Assembly (NCBI GenBank): GCA_034509735.1
Contig: JACGWO010000004.1
Span: 23,169,395-23,233,394, forward strand
DNA: 64,000 bases
Reading direction: 5' to 3'
Source: Sesamum alatum
Taxonomy: Eukaryota > Streptophyta > Magnoliopsida > Lamiales > Pedaliaceae
Shown here: in pieces, positions 33,110-45,503 of the stretch
How positions within the stretch are numbered: the stretch's first letter is position 1
Layout of the letters: the number at the start of each line of letters is the position of its first letter
Made by a program: the position numbers and the translations under genes
The notes under the pieces: model-generated
What the model saw: the letters and a program-made list of their open reading frames with translations, nothing else
Told to the model about the DNA's origin: nothing
The model's database searches: none

Positions 33110-35119
33110 TCTTACTTGACCTAAAATCCAATTGCCCATAAGCTCATGCCCATCTTCTCAAGATGCTGAGTATGTGCAATCTAGAATCAGGCTTAGGCAG
33201 CGGGTTTGCTATATTCTATATTAATCCAATGCGATCCACTATCAACACATTTGTGTTTGTATCTGTAATGAGGTCTTGGTATTCACGCTTGCGTGATTGC
33301 CCTGTTTGTTATAACAAGGTATAACTATGGATTCAACAATGCTAGGTACTACACCCAACTCTTGGATGTAGTTTACATCCAAACTACCTCTTTTGCAGCT
33401 TCATAAGCTACAATATACTTGGCCTGTGACGTGGAATCACCATCTAATTGACAGCTACTCGATTTAGCCAAAATACATACCCAGATTTGGATTTAGCATT
33501 GATAATATCTATTCAGCTCCCACTGACCTCTTAATACACTAATGAATCATATTCATTAAAGACACAATCATACAACTTTATGACTATGAAAAATTATTCA
33601 ACTTTGGGATACCTATTTAAGTCCATAAATAGGCCAGTTGGAGTTTACAAACCTTTTGTTTCTCCTCTTCCAAATATAACGCCTTGAGGTTGATCCATAT
33701 AGATCTCTTCCTCAAAAATTCTAAGGAATGTTGTCATTACATCTACTTGACATATCGCGTAGTCATAGTACATGACTGACAAGTTGGATGGATTTGGCCA
33801 TAGTCGATGGGAAATATGTTATCTCAAAGTCCACATGGTTTCTTTGAGTGTGACCTTTCACCGTAACCTTTCACCATTAATAGGGCCATAAAGATCATTA
33901 TCTTTCGATCAACTCCAAGCTCAAGCTTGTAGACCCATTTACATCCAACGGGCCTAACTTGCTTAGGTGGGTCTTCCATACTTTGTGGAGTATATGGAGT
34001 CCATCTTGGATTTTTTTGGTCTCAAGCCACTTTCCCGAATTGTCTCTTTTAAGGTCATTTGGATCATTATCCAATTTACTAGTCAAAGGTAGTATATCAA
34101 TAAGGTCAATATGGGATGCTATGACCATTTTCATTACCATAGGTCGTGCATCACTCGACTCTTCAAGCTGCAAACCTATCTATTTGAGTATCGATAGAAA
34201 ATCCTTCTTTTAAGAACACTGAATTTCTCGAAATAAATACTTTTGTATCGAGAGATCACAAAATTCTATCCTGCAGTTTCTTTTGGATACCCAACCCAAG
34301 GTGGATCTAGTATCCAGCCAAACTCCCACTAGTCTCTCGACGTACGCAAGACACCCACATATCGTAAGATATGTGTGGGAGGGTGACTTGTCGTGCCATA
34401 TCTTATGTGGCATTTTGGGTACAACTTTAGATTATGCCATGTGCCATGTTCAATAACTTGGCAACCATTTCTAATACACAGCCCCAAAATGAAAGAGGTA
34501 ATGTAACCAAACTCATCATGGACTGAACCATGTTTAATAAGGTTTGATTCCTCTTTCAGCCATGCCGTTAAGTTGTGGCGTTTGCAGGAGACGTCCACTG
34601 AGAGAGAATCTCATTCTCTTTCATGCAATCTAAGAATTCTGTATTTAAGTACTCAATACTTTGATAGGATCGAAGGTTGTTAATTTTGGTGCACAATATG
34701 ATTTTCTATTCCTAATTTGAACTCTTTGAACTTTTCAAACATTTCAAACTTGTACTTCATTAAGTACACATAACCTAACCTAACCGTGAGTGATCAACGA
34801 TGAAGGTTATGAAGTAAGAAAATCATCCTTCAGATTTCGGGTACATGACAAACATTTGTATGGATCAAATCCAAAAGATTCATGGCTTTTTGCTACTTTG
34901 TCCGACAAATGGCTCAACAGTCTCTTTTCCCTTCACAAAAGATTCATAAGTGAAAGAGCATCCAAATAATCTATTTCTAGATTCTTGGAGTCAATCTATC
35001 TCTTCATCTTATCCTTCGAAATGAGGCATAGCCTAGCATGCCATGTTTGTGTATATTCTTGGTTCCTCCAACTTTCTTTTATGTTGAATATCCACAGTCA
35101 AATTATGGTCATATCACAA
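33110..35119 (-). pseudogene. copia B pol remnant, copy 1
   Basis: Heavily decayed copia polyprotein read right to left: FSYFITFIVDHSR and KFKEFKLGIENH of the integrase (about 34730-34830), a degenerate NLTAWLKEESNLIKHG in place of NGMSERRNRTLLD (about 34530), HKIWHDKSPSHTYL with YVERLVG (34330-34410), then SGKWLETKK, a shifted VRPVGCKWVYKLELGVD and, further on, FEEEIYMDQPQG of the RT. The segment with YVDD is missing. Stops and shifts occur every 50-100 codons. Confidence 0.8.
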
Positions 35120-36029
35120 TTTACGAGTGCACTAGAGAATAGGTGAATCTACGTGAACCTGTAAGTTACGAGTTCCATGCAAATACAGTCCTTCTATCAA
35201 GCTAATATCCCGATCGAAGTCTAGGGCAAGGAATTGCAATCGGTTCCCATCTTGGATTTCGATATCTATGTATAAACTCTACACTTTGTGCTACTCATTT
35301 ATCAACATAGGAAACTCCTTTCCTATTTGATCAACTACCGTGGCCACGGATTTTGGAGAACAAAATGTAGAGAACATAGGAGATTCTTCATCATCTCATG
35401 ATGAGCGATGGATCCTATCCTGGAACTCACCAACCTCTATGCATGCTCTGACTATGTCTGAAACATGAATTTTTAAAAACTATAGAAGAAACCATAGTTG
35501 TGTCAGATATGATCAAGTCATAGCCATCCTATGCACATGGTTACTGTGGAACCTCAAGTCAAAGGACCACTTAATGCACTATCGTAACAAAGGCGAATCA
35601 AGTCATACCGATCATGCCCCCACAAGGCTTCCATATGACATCTCCTACGGGCTAGTTTAGTGAACTTGATAACTCTTTATCAAGCACCCACTAAAGTGCG
35701 TAAACGTCATACACCATTATTTATGAAACACAACAATCATCATATGAACACATCACTTAGTGCAAGTCTATAAGGAATCATGGTCGATGCCCCATCTCGA
35801 CCGGTTCATCGACTTGGAATATTTTAGATCATTGTCGCCATCATATGCGTGATCCAACCCCATAGCACTATGATCTAAGGGCTTCAACCAAATGAATACA
35901 AATATTGTATTAAGCATAAGATGAAGATGGCGAAAGAGCGATTCTTAATATTAACATTTTATTGAAAAAGATCATTTAGAATGGTAGACAATGAACCAAA
36001 AATTAGCTTGACGGTCACCAATTCTAACA

Positions 36030-38029
36030 ATCTCTTACTTGACCTAAAATCCAATTGCCCATAAGCTCATGCCCATCTTCTCAAGATGCTGAGTATGTGC
36101 AATCTAGAATCAGGCTTAGGCAGCGGGTTTGCTATATTCTATATTAATCCAATGCGATCCACTATCAACACATTTGTGTTTGTATCTGTAATGAGGTCTT
36201 GGTATTCACGCTTGCGTGATTGCCCTGTTTGTTATAACAAGGTATAACTATGGATTCAACAATGCTAGGTACTACACCCAACTCTTGGATGTAGTTTACA
36301 TCCAAACTACCTCTTTTGCAGCTTCATAAGCTACAATATACTTGGTCTGTGACGTGGAATCACCATCTAATTGACAGCTACTCGATTTAGCCAAAATACA
36401 TACCCAGATTTGGATTTAGCATTGATAATATCTATTCAGCTCCCACTGACCTCTTAATACACTAATGAATCATATTCATTAAAGACACAATCATACAACT
36501 TTATGACTATGAAAAATTATTCAACTTTGGGATGCCTATTTAAGTCCATAAATAGGCCAGTTGGAGTTTACAAACCTTTTGTTTCTCCTCTTCCAAATAT
36601 AACGCCTTGAGGTTGATCCATATAGATCTCTTCCTCAAAAATTCTAAGGAATGTTGTCATTACATCTACTTGACATATCGCGTAGTCATAGTACATGACT
36701 GACAAGTTGGATGGATTTGGCCATAGTCGATGGGAAATATGTTATCTCAAAGTCCACATGGTTTCTTTGAGTGTGACCTTTCACCGTAACCTTTCACCAT
36801 CAATAGGGCCATAAAGATCATTATCTTTCGATCAACTCCAAGCTCAAGCTTGTAGACCCATTTACATCCAACGGGCCTAACTTGCTTAGGTGGGTCTTCC
36901 ATACTTTGTGGAGTATATGGAGTCCATCTTGGATTTTTTGGTCTCAAGCCACTTTCCCGAATTGTCTCTTTTAAGGTCATTTGGATCATTATCCAATTTA
37001 CTAGTCAAAGGTAGTATATCAATAAGGTCAATATGGGATGCTATGACCATTTCCATTACCATAGGTCGTGCATCACTCGACTCTTCAAGCTGCAAACCTA
37101 TCTATTTGAGTATCGATAGAAAATCCTTCTTTTAAGAACACTGAATTTCTCGAAATAAATACTTTTGTATCGAGAGATCACAAAATTCTATCCTGCAGTT
37201 TCTTTTGGATACCCAACCCAAGGTGGATCTAGTATCCAGCCAAACTCCCACTAGTCTCTCGACGTACGCAAGACACCCACATATCGTAAGATATGTGTGG
37301 GAGGGTGACTTGTCGTGCCATATCTTATGTGGCATTTTGGGTACAACTTTAGATTATGCCATGTTCAATAACTTGGCAACCATTTCTAATACACAGCCCC
37401 AAAATGAAAGAGGTAATGTAACCAAACTCATCATGGACTGAACCATGTTTAATAAGGTTTGATTCCTCTTTCAGCCATGCCGTTAAGTTGTGGCGTTTGC
37501 AGGAGACGTCCACTGAGAGAGAATCTCATTCTCTTTCATGCAATCTAAGAATTCTGTATTTAAGTACTCAATACTTTGATAGGATCGAAGGTTGTTAATT
37601 TTGGTGCACAATATGATTTTCTATTCCTAATTTGAACTCTTTGAACTTTTCAAACATTTCAAACTTGTACTTCATTAAGTACACATAACCTAACCGTGAG
37701 TGATCAACGATGAAGGTTATGAAGTAAGAAAATCATCCTTCAGATTTCGGGTACATGACAAACATTTGTATGGATCAAATCCAAAAGATTCATGGCTTTT
37801 TGCTACTTTGTCCGACAAATGGCTCAACAGTCTCTTTTCCCTTCACAAAAGATTCATAAGTGAAAGAGCATCCAAATAATCTATTTCTAGATTCTTGGAG
37901 TCAATCTATCTCTTCATCTTATCCTTCGAAATGAGGCATAGCCTAGCATGCCATGTTTGTGTATATTCTTGGTTCCTCCAACTTTCTTTTATGTTGAATA
38001 TCCACAGTCAAATTATGGTCATATCACAA
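36030..38029 (-). pseudogene. copia B pol remnant, copy 2
   Basis: Same content as copy 1 with the same stops. Recognisable pieces are HKIWHDKSPSHTYL (37132-37335), WTPYTPQSMEDPP with VRPVGCKWVYKLELGVD (36830-36930) and, just before its end, TWHARLCLISKDKMKR of the GAG-pre-integrase (about 37900). Because the lesions are shared, they predate the duplication. Confidence 0.8.
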
Positions 38030-39340
38030 ACTAATTATGAATGTGGATAATACACAAAACCATTTGTGTAAGCACCAAGTGAAACTTTAAAGAAAATATT
38101 TTAATAGTAAAATAACCTTCACTTGGCACAAAATACTATCCACTAACATCCTTGCTAACTACCAAGTAAATTGTTCCTATGGCTTCATCAGCGAACTTAC
38201 TTGCCACTTCATAAGCCTTAGGATCACCTTGTTTTTTACTCAGTCATTCGCTTCTTATTTCGTGTTGCAACTTTTGCAAACATAAGCTCCATATATCTTG
38301 CAATCATATTGCCAATATGAGCTTCAAGCTTGGCATCACATATCCAGGAAACAATGTTAGCAACCATGTTAAATTTCAACATTAAGGATACTTCGGGGTG
38401 TAACAAGACCCTTCTTGCAATACCTCTTTCAATGGCTAGTTTTCATGGCAGTATAAATACTTATCACTACTTTGATCATTTTGGTTCATTTTCTGTATGA
38501 CCATTAGAACTTCCTCTCACGTGTCGTATCATATATGCTTATCTTTCACTCCAGAATAATTCCTTGTGAGTGGGTGTAGATTACACGTGTTCTGATTGAG
38601 GTGTCCGTATTATTGTAGTAAACACTTTACTTAGTGATGTTACCATAACATCTAGTTTGTAAGATATCCTTTTATCCAACAATTGAATGTCTCACATTTC
38701 TTGTTGGCGAATTCCTCAAATGGGTCAACTCAGAGAAAATCTTTCCGAAATATATAGGTTTCTTGGAACCAAAAACAATTTTAAAATTCCCAAACCAATC
38801 AAAGTAGTGATGCTCAATTAGTGAACAAGTCACAAAAAAATGGTTATGAGTGGTTTTATACATCAACAAAAATATAAGCATTCTTTCAACCAATGTTAAT
38901 TTTTCAATTTATGATATGGTCTTTAATCATAAATTGCTCCCACTATTTCTTCAAAATTCCATAAACCCTCATATGAATTTTCAGGAAACCTTTCCTAGTG
39001 GGCTTGAGGTCCATAGAACTATCTCCATGCCCCGCTGTTACGATTCGCATGGAAATAATTTTATGGGAGTTGACTTTCACCATTCTCATCCCTATGAGAT
39101 CCCCAAGATGTTTTGCCTCATTTTTCACATAATCCCAAGGACTCCAAGTGAATTATGCTACTCCATGTTAAGCCCAACCGATCAACAAAAAGGACCCCCA
39201 TACTATCGCCCCCTACGACTCGTGAGACAGGGAAAGAGCAGGTAATCTACTTGTTCACAGTGGCAGTACAGCTTTTCACTACTTCCAAATCATTCCACGA
39301 CTCGTGAGACAATATGGTGAAAGGTGATAGCATCTCATAC
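38030..39340 (-). pseudogene. copia B 5' part (leader, decayed gag)
   Basis: From its position this holds leader and gag. Leader similarity to copia A (near 18540-18830) is visible at 38990-39340, for example caagcccacaaggaaaggat-like and cacgagtcgt-like words on the minus strand. The gag itself is too decayed to identify; a 73-codon minus-strand frame (38672-38893) has no likeness I recognise. Confidence 0.5.
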
Positions 39341-41392
39341 TGTGACACCCAAAAATTTTTATACATAATTATGGGGTTCATTGATAATTATTTAAGAAAT
39401 TTAATTAATTGGTAGATATATTATAGATTAAATTGTGATCATATTAAGACTTGAACGGAGTGAATTGTAGCTTTATATAATATTTGGGAGCAAATTATAT
39501 TAATTAAGAAATTAGAAAGGACGTAATGGATATTTTGAAAAAGTTTATTAAAATTTAAAAAAATAAATAAAGAAAAATGGTGGATAAAGTTGGGTGCTGA
39601 CGCACCCATCTTTTTCCTTTATAAAACACATACACACACACACTATAATAAACACATACAACACATTAATCATACACACACACCTTTGGCGAACAGAAGG
39701 TAAGTAATTAATTTATTTTAATTAGTTTTAATTTATATAATGATATTATTTAATAAGTGGATTTATTAAATGTAGTTTATACTATTCGATTTAGTGTTTA
39801 ACCGGAGAATTTTATGAATTTGAGTATTTCTAAATTAGTGTTGGGTTAAATGTCTCAATTGAATTAGGGGTGTTATAATTAATGGCTTAAACTGCTTAAT
39901 TTACTAAATTTAATAATTTCTACAATTGATTGGCTTAGTTTAATCGGGTTGAAAATTTTATTTGAGAAATATTATAGAATTATATATGAAAATATTATAT
40001 TTACTCAAAATGAGTATGTTTTGGTGATAAATGAAATCCAAAATGGTTATTCAGAATGGTAGTTATAATAGGATGAGGGGTTTAATGAAATATTGAGAGA
40101 TTGGTGAAAAATATATAGACATACTATTTAATATTTTATTTAGAAATTAACATTTTAGATATTAATTATGCGCATTATACCTTATGATAGGACACGGGGA
40201 TAAAGTAGATGATCGTACGACTTCATATCTGCTAACTAAATATGGATAAGATCGAGGTAAGTAAATAATTAGTGCTGCTTATATATGTTCCTTTTTCCTA
40301 TTAGTGTTGTGTAAGTAAATAATTAGCACGATCTGTATATGTTCATTTTCCTATTAGTGTTGTGTAAGCATATAATTAGTGCTGACTATACATTCCTTAT
40401 TTTATATATGTTGCATTTCTTGGTGATATTACGTTTGTGTATGTCTATGATTGTGCTGGAACCGGGCTATAGTGAATTACGTGAATGATTCATGGTTATT
40501 TCGAATGATTATATCGTGAAAGTGAAATAACAAACTTTATTGAAATATTCTATTTGTGAATGATGTGTTGTTGGTGCTTACAAATGATAATGTGCTGGTA
40601 AGGTCTATTACATGACTAGTTGGCTTATAAGAACGGTAATGTGTAGAATCGAGGGAGTGATGGAAATTGAATGTAATTATGATATGAATACCCCTTGATG
40701 TTGTTGAATAGCCTATGTAGCGAAATGAAATGAAAAGAACTATGATGCGATGTGAAAAGAGCTATGATGCAAAATGAAAAGAGCTATGATGAGAAATGAA
40801 AGAGCTTTGATGCAAAATGAGATTGATGAGCCTGTGTGGCATGCCAAGGGGATTCATGTATATGTGTATAATGTCTAGTGAGGTTGAGTTGGTGGAGAAA
40901 AACACAATATCACCTTTCTGGCAAACCAACTAGGATAGTACGGGGTTGATTGATTGTCTAATTATGAGATGATGACATGGAGTAAGGAAATAAAATGTGC
41001 TTGATCAAATTGATTATATATTATATACGTTGCTTATTTTGTCTTGTTGAAATTATATTTGAGGTGCGTATATAGTTGGTGCCGATTAATCTACTTATTG
41101 AGTTGCAAGCTCAATCCTCTGCTAACATTTTTCAGGTATAAATTTTGCTGTGCCTACTCACGACAACTAGGTCCACATTTTGCATTCCAGTCAGGTCGGG
41201 CCAGTATGCAGTTTTTTCCTCATCGTAAAGAGATATAGCCGTCTCATTTTGGATTAAAAGCGAGAATGACATGTGAACTAACCATAACGGGTTCCATTTT
41301 TGTTGTACTTGATATACGTATATATGATCTTGTGGATGAGATGATAAATATTCTTGTTGTGACGATGAGACTATGTGTATATATACTCAACA
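39341..41392 (+). repeat. 5' LTR of gypsy element
   Basis: Starts TGTGACACCC directly after copia B. TATAAAA at 39620-39626 precedes an AC-rich stretch. It includes about 792 bp (39852-40643) absent from the 3' LTR. The right limit is not certain, because similarity to the 3' copy runs on through LINE-derived sequence to about 41762. Confidence 0.7.
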
Positions 41393-41762
41393 GGGACTAG
41401 ATTATGTGCCTAATTATATAAATAATCAGGGTTTACATTAAGTGTGATATTTAGGGAAGATATAGTCGTAGGGGTTGGACCATCCCAATTTGCACCATGA
41501 GCCACTTGGCAATACCATGTTCAAATACATTACAAAGTCGGAGAATTTTTCCGAAAGTCCCAGTTCTTCCTAATTTGCCAGATTTTCTTGATTTCATTAA
41601 CATCAATACGTGCACCATGATCAACTTCAGCTTCCTCACCTTTAATCCATTTGATGGCAGTGGCAGAATCTTACTCAAATGTGGAAAATTCAGCATTTGG
41701 TTCATTCATCCTCTCCACGGCAAGTCTAATTGCTTTAAGTTCAGCAAGAGTAGCATCATATG
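41393..41762 (-). pseudogene. antisense LINE RNase H fragment between LTR and gag
   Basis: Minus-strand translation gives TYDATLAELKAIRLAVERMN, the helix region of an RVT_3-type RNase H, and further on the end of the domain NVFEHGIAKW. The identical region continues the LINE at 47734-49135, differing at only about three positions. It stands exactly where the primer site and leader of the gypsy element should be. Confidence 0.8.
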
Positions 41763-41798
41763 TTATGAGTCTAATTATACATATGCATTTCATATAGG

Positions 41799-43060
41799 AT
41801 GGAAGCGTCAGGTGAAAACGCTGCTGGCCCAACTGAGTCATTAGAGTCTGTACAGGGTCATGATCATGCATCTGAACATCAGGGGTTAGAAGCCCAGAAT
41901 AGAAACGTCCCCCAACCAGAAGTACATCCTTTTATGCAACAATATCTAGATTTTATGCAGAGGATGGCTCCACCAACCGAACCCCAACCACAAAATGTAG
42001 TCATTGATAAAAACTATAAGATAGTTGGAAGGCACAGTGCGATGGTATTTGCTGGTACAACCGATCCTGCAGAAGCAGAAGAATGGTTGAGAAATACGGA
42101 AAGAGTTCTAGACTAAATTGAATGCACTCCTGAACAAAAGTTGAGGTACGCGGTGTCTTTATTGGAGAAAGATGTGTTGGATTGGTGGGAAACTGTTCCA
42201 AGGTGTAGGAATCGACCAATCACTTTAACATGGAATGATTTCTTAAGGGAATTTGCGGAGAAGTACACTCCACCGGTCTACAGAAACAGTAAGAAAGTTG
42301 AATTCCTTGAGTTAAAGAAAAATGACTTATCTGTTGCCGAGTACGAGCTACAATTTGTGAGGTTATCCAAGTATGCTCCAGAAGAGGTAAGTACTGATGA
42401 ATTGTGGAGAGACAGATTTGAAAGAGGCCTGAGACTTGAGATTCGAGAGAAGATAGCAATCAAACCTCCGAGTTACAGTGCACTTCTGGAAGCAGCATTG
42501 AGAGCAGAAGAGACATCACAAGAAAGGAGTTCTGCAGAAGCTAAACGGAAGAAGTGGACAGGTAATCCTAACTTTACAGGTGGGCCAAGCGGTGCAGTTT
42601 CTTTTAAGGGTTCTGGTTTTCAGAGAGGTGGGTACAGAGGTCGAGGAATGAGTCAAACTAATAGGTCTCCATCAATGTCTTTGAGTAGAGGCGGGTCTAC
42701 CTCAGTCGGATTTGGGGGAAGACAAGGTCAAACCAGATCGTTTAGTGGAAGGTCTATTCCCTTGTGCACGAATTGCGGTAGAAAACATATCGGTGAATGA
42801 TGGGGAGTTCAGCCAGTCGTATGTTATCACTGCCACCAACCAGGCCATATTGTCAGGAATTGTCCTACATGGAAAGTTGATGCCAGTGGATCTCAAATTT
42901 CAGGACCAAGTAGTGTGGGGGAAAATTTGCAACGGGCTAGTACAAGTAGGGGTCGAGGAAGAGGTGGTCGAGGCAGCGGGAATATTCTACAACATCAACC
43001 GGACAAAGTAGTCAACCCTAGCCACAAGCAAGGGTTTATGCCATCATCAGAGAGCAAGCT
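41799..43060 (+). pseudogene. gypsy gag
   Basis: Capsid-type protein that would form the particle. ATG 41799 begins MEASGENAAGPTESLESV. HPFMQQYLDFMQRM and the conserved GTTDPAEAEEWLRNTERVLD lead to a TAA at 42114-42116. The frame resumes with MRYAVSLLEKDVLDWWETV and WNDFLREFAEKYTPP, KKVEFLELKKNDLSVAEY and FERGLRLEIREKI, the typical retrotransposon gag core. After a Gly/Ser/Arg-rich linker and LCTNCGRKHIGE, a stop and shift follow at 42798. In the next frame the zinc knuckle CYHCHQPGHIVRNC lies at 42822-42863. The start is the first ATG of the homologous region, about 37 bp after the LINE fragment. Confidence 0.9.
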
Positions 43061-43800
43061 CCTACTGCACCTGAGGTTGTTACTGGTTCCTTTTCTTGCA
43101 ATTCTAGTGCGCATGTGTTAATTGATCCGGGATCTACGTGTTGATTTATATCATATGATTTTGCATCACGTGTGCATGCTAGTATTGAACAGTTGGGGCA
43201 TGACTTATGTGTATCTATGCCTGCTGGTGGGGTTATTTGTTAATACTATAGTGAGGTCTTATCCAGTAGTAGTGGCTGGTGTTACACTCTATGCAGATTT
43301 GGTTGTGATAAACCATAGGGAGTTTGACGTTATTCTGGGGATGGGTTGGTTATCTAATAATCATGATTTAGTGGATTGGCAAACAAAAGAAGTGGCTGTA
43401 GAGATCAATGGGCAAATGAAGACGATTATAGTGGGAAAAAGAAAAGTTATACCTAACTGCTTAATTTCTGCTGTGACTGCTTTTAATTTAATTAAAGGAG
43501 GGTGTGAAGCATATCTAGCCAGTGTACTTGATACTACGAAGGTCAGTCCAGGTATGTCAAATGTTCTAGTAGTTAGGGAATGTCCTGATGTTTTTTCAGA
43601 AGAATTACCTGGGTTACCACCTCATCGAGAAGTGGATTTTGAAATAGAAACTATTCCTGGGGCAGCACCTATCTCGATTGCACCATATAGAATGGCTCCA
43701 CTAGAACTGAAAGAATTAAAGAAGCAATTAGAAGAATTACTGGATAAGGGGTTTATACGACCAAGTATTTCGTAAAGAAGAATGATGGGAGTATGAGATT
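43061..43800 (+). pseudogene. gypsy protease and start of RT
   Basis: Aspartic protease with VLIDPGST at about 43118-43135 (Asp 43124-43126), soon followed by a TGA at 43142-43144. It continues VVVAGVTLYADLVVINHREF and DVILGMGWLSNNHDLVDW. Connection to RT: VRECPDVFSEELPGLPPHRE, VDFEIETIPGAAPISIAPYR and [15 protein letters not shown]. Here about 24 bases are missing: the usual SPWGAPVLFVKKKDG is shortened to S-VKKNDG, with a stop in the old frame. The RT N-terminal motif is therefore destroyed. Confidence 0.88.
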
Positions 43801-45503
43801 ATGTGTTGATTATAGGCAGTTGAATCAGATCACAATTAAGAATAAATATCCTCTACCACGGATAGATGATCTACTTGACAAAACTAAAGGGTGCAACAGT
43901 GTTTTCTAAAATTGATTTGAGATCAGGTTATTGGCAACTGCGGATTGAAGAAGGGTCTATTCCAAAGACAACTTTTTGAACCAGGTATTGCCATTACGAA
44001 TTTGTTGTTATGCCATTCGGGTTAACAAATGCCCCTGTCGCTTTCATGTCATTGATGAACAAACCCTTACAACCATTCCTTGATCAATTTGTGATTATGT
44101 TTATTGATGATATCCTGATATACTCTAGCAGTCATGATGAACATGAACAACATTTAAGGACGGTTTGATAAATCTTGAAAGAAAAGCAACTGTATGCTAA
44201 ATTTAGTAAATGTGAGTTTTAGATGCAGGAGACTGCTTCCTTAGGGCATGTTGTTTCGAAGCAAGGTGTACAACTAGATCCAGCAAAAGTTAAGGCTATT
44301 TTAGAGTGGGAGCCACCAAAAAATGCATCAGAAGTTCGCAGTTTTCTTGGATTGGCTGGGTATTATAGAAGATTTGTGAAAGATTTCTCTGTTATTGCAA
44401 AATCTTTGACAAATTTGTTAAAGAAGAATGCGCCGTTCAATTGGAACAACATGCGTGATCAGAGTTTTGAAGAGTTAAAGAAAAGGCTTACCTCAACACC
44501 TATTCTAGCATTACCATCTAGGAATGGAGGATATGTGGTATATACTAATGCTTCATGGCAAGGACTTGGATGTGTCTTGATGCAACATGGAAGAGTTATA
44601 GCTTATGCTTTGAGGCAGTTGAGGCCGCATCAATTGAACTATCCGACCCATGATCTGGAATTAGCAGCTATTGTACATGCACTGGAAATCTGGAGGCATT
44701 ATCTGTATGAGGAGACATTTCAAATATTTACAGATCATAAAAGTTTGAAGTATATTCCAACACAGAAAGAGTTGAACTTGAGGCAGAGAAGATGGATCGA
44801 GTTGTTGAAGGACTACGATTGTACTATTGATTATCACCCAGGAAAAGCAAATGTAGTTGCAGATGCTTTGAGTAGAAAAACGGTGGACCAATTAGCAGAT
44901 ATGATTTGCTATAATGTGGAGTATTTAGCTGCCCTCAGAGCAATGAACGTGAGTTTTAGCATTGGTGATGATCTTTTACTTGCCACTCTTCAAGTGAAGC
45001 CCTCCCTTAGGGACAAAGTTAAGAATGCACAGAATAATGATCCGTACTTACAGAAAATGAAAGCCATGGTACAAGAAGGAAAGAATGATCAGTATGTAAT
45101 ACAGGAAGATGGTATCTTATTAAATGAAAAGCGTATGTGTGTGCCGAATGTAGAGGAATTGAGAACGGAGATTATGCATGAGGCGCACTATGCACCGTAT
45201 GCGACGCATCCTGGCAGTACCAAGATGTATCGAGACCTGAGACCCTATTATTGGTGGCCAACCATGAAGAAAGATGTTGCAGAGTTTATGGCTAAATGTT
45301 TAACTTGTCAGCAAGTTAAGGCAGAACATCAAGCACCAGCCGGTAAGCTTCATCCTTTATCTATACCTGAATGGAAATGGGAAACGATTACTATGGATTT
45401 TGTCATTAGGTTACCACATACATTCAGGAAACATGATGCTATTTGGGTGATTGTGGATAGATTGACTAAATCGGCTCACTTTTTTTCCAATAAAACAAAA
45501 TGA
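43770..45503 (+). pseudogene. gypsy RT, RNase H and N-terminal integrase
   Basis: RT palm: [20 protein letters not shown], then [27 protein letters not shown] and the FIDD box at 44101-44112 (usual Y/F-x-DD), with several stops up to 44222. From 44223 an open 426-codon frame covers [17 protein letters not shown] and [16 protein letters not shown] of the RT connection. RNase H follows, with [15 protein letters not shown] at about 44541-44585. The first catalytic residue is Asn (44547-44549) where the family has Asp (TDAS). Integrase zinc region: [19 protein letters not shown] and CLTCQQVK, then first Asp of the core in TMDFV (45395-45397). TGA at 45501-45503 stops it. Confidence 0.9.

Larger units (their letters stand above)
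32207..38029. repeat. 2.9 kb tandem duplication inside copia B
   Basis: Copy 1 is 32207-35119 and copy 2 is 35129-38029, separated by about 9 filler bases. Each contains the U3 part of the LTR, the polypurine region and pol sequence up to the integrase. I count only about nine substitutions, nearly all transitions, plus four small indels (1, 1, 7 and 5 bp), i.e. roughly 0.3% divergence. The LTR edge in copy 2 is at 36029. Confidence 0.95.
30788..39340 (-). mobile_element. degenerate Ty1/copia element (copia B)
   Basis: Minus-strand copia of a family related to copia A. Its 3' LTR is at 30788-33106 and the polypurine-like tract at about 33107-33120. Pol remnants with RNase H, RT and integrase motifs run rightward, and a leader like that of copia A (38990-39340, with acgactcgtgagac twice) ends where the gypsy LTR starts. 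The 5' LTR is missing. A 2.9 kb internal tandem duplication enlarges it. Its left flank gtaat (30783-30787) would be the target copy, but its partner is lost. Confidence 0.8.

Noticed and set aside
30788..39340. Two separate copia elements in tandem instead of one duplicated element
   Set aside because: The second U3 piece lacks the rest of the LTR and is identical to the first apart from about nine substitutions, with the same pol lesions. Internal duplication is simpler.
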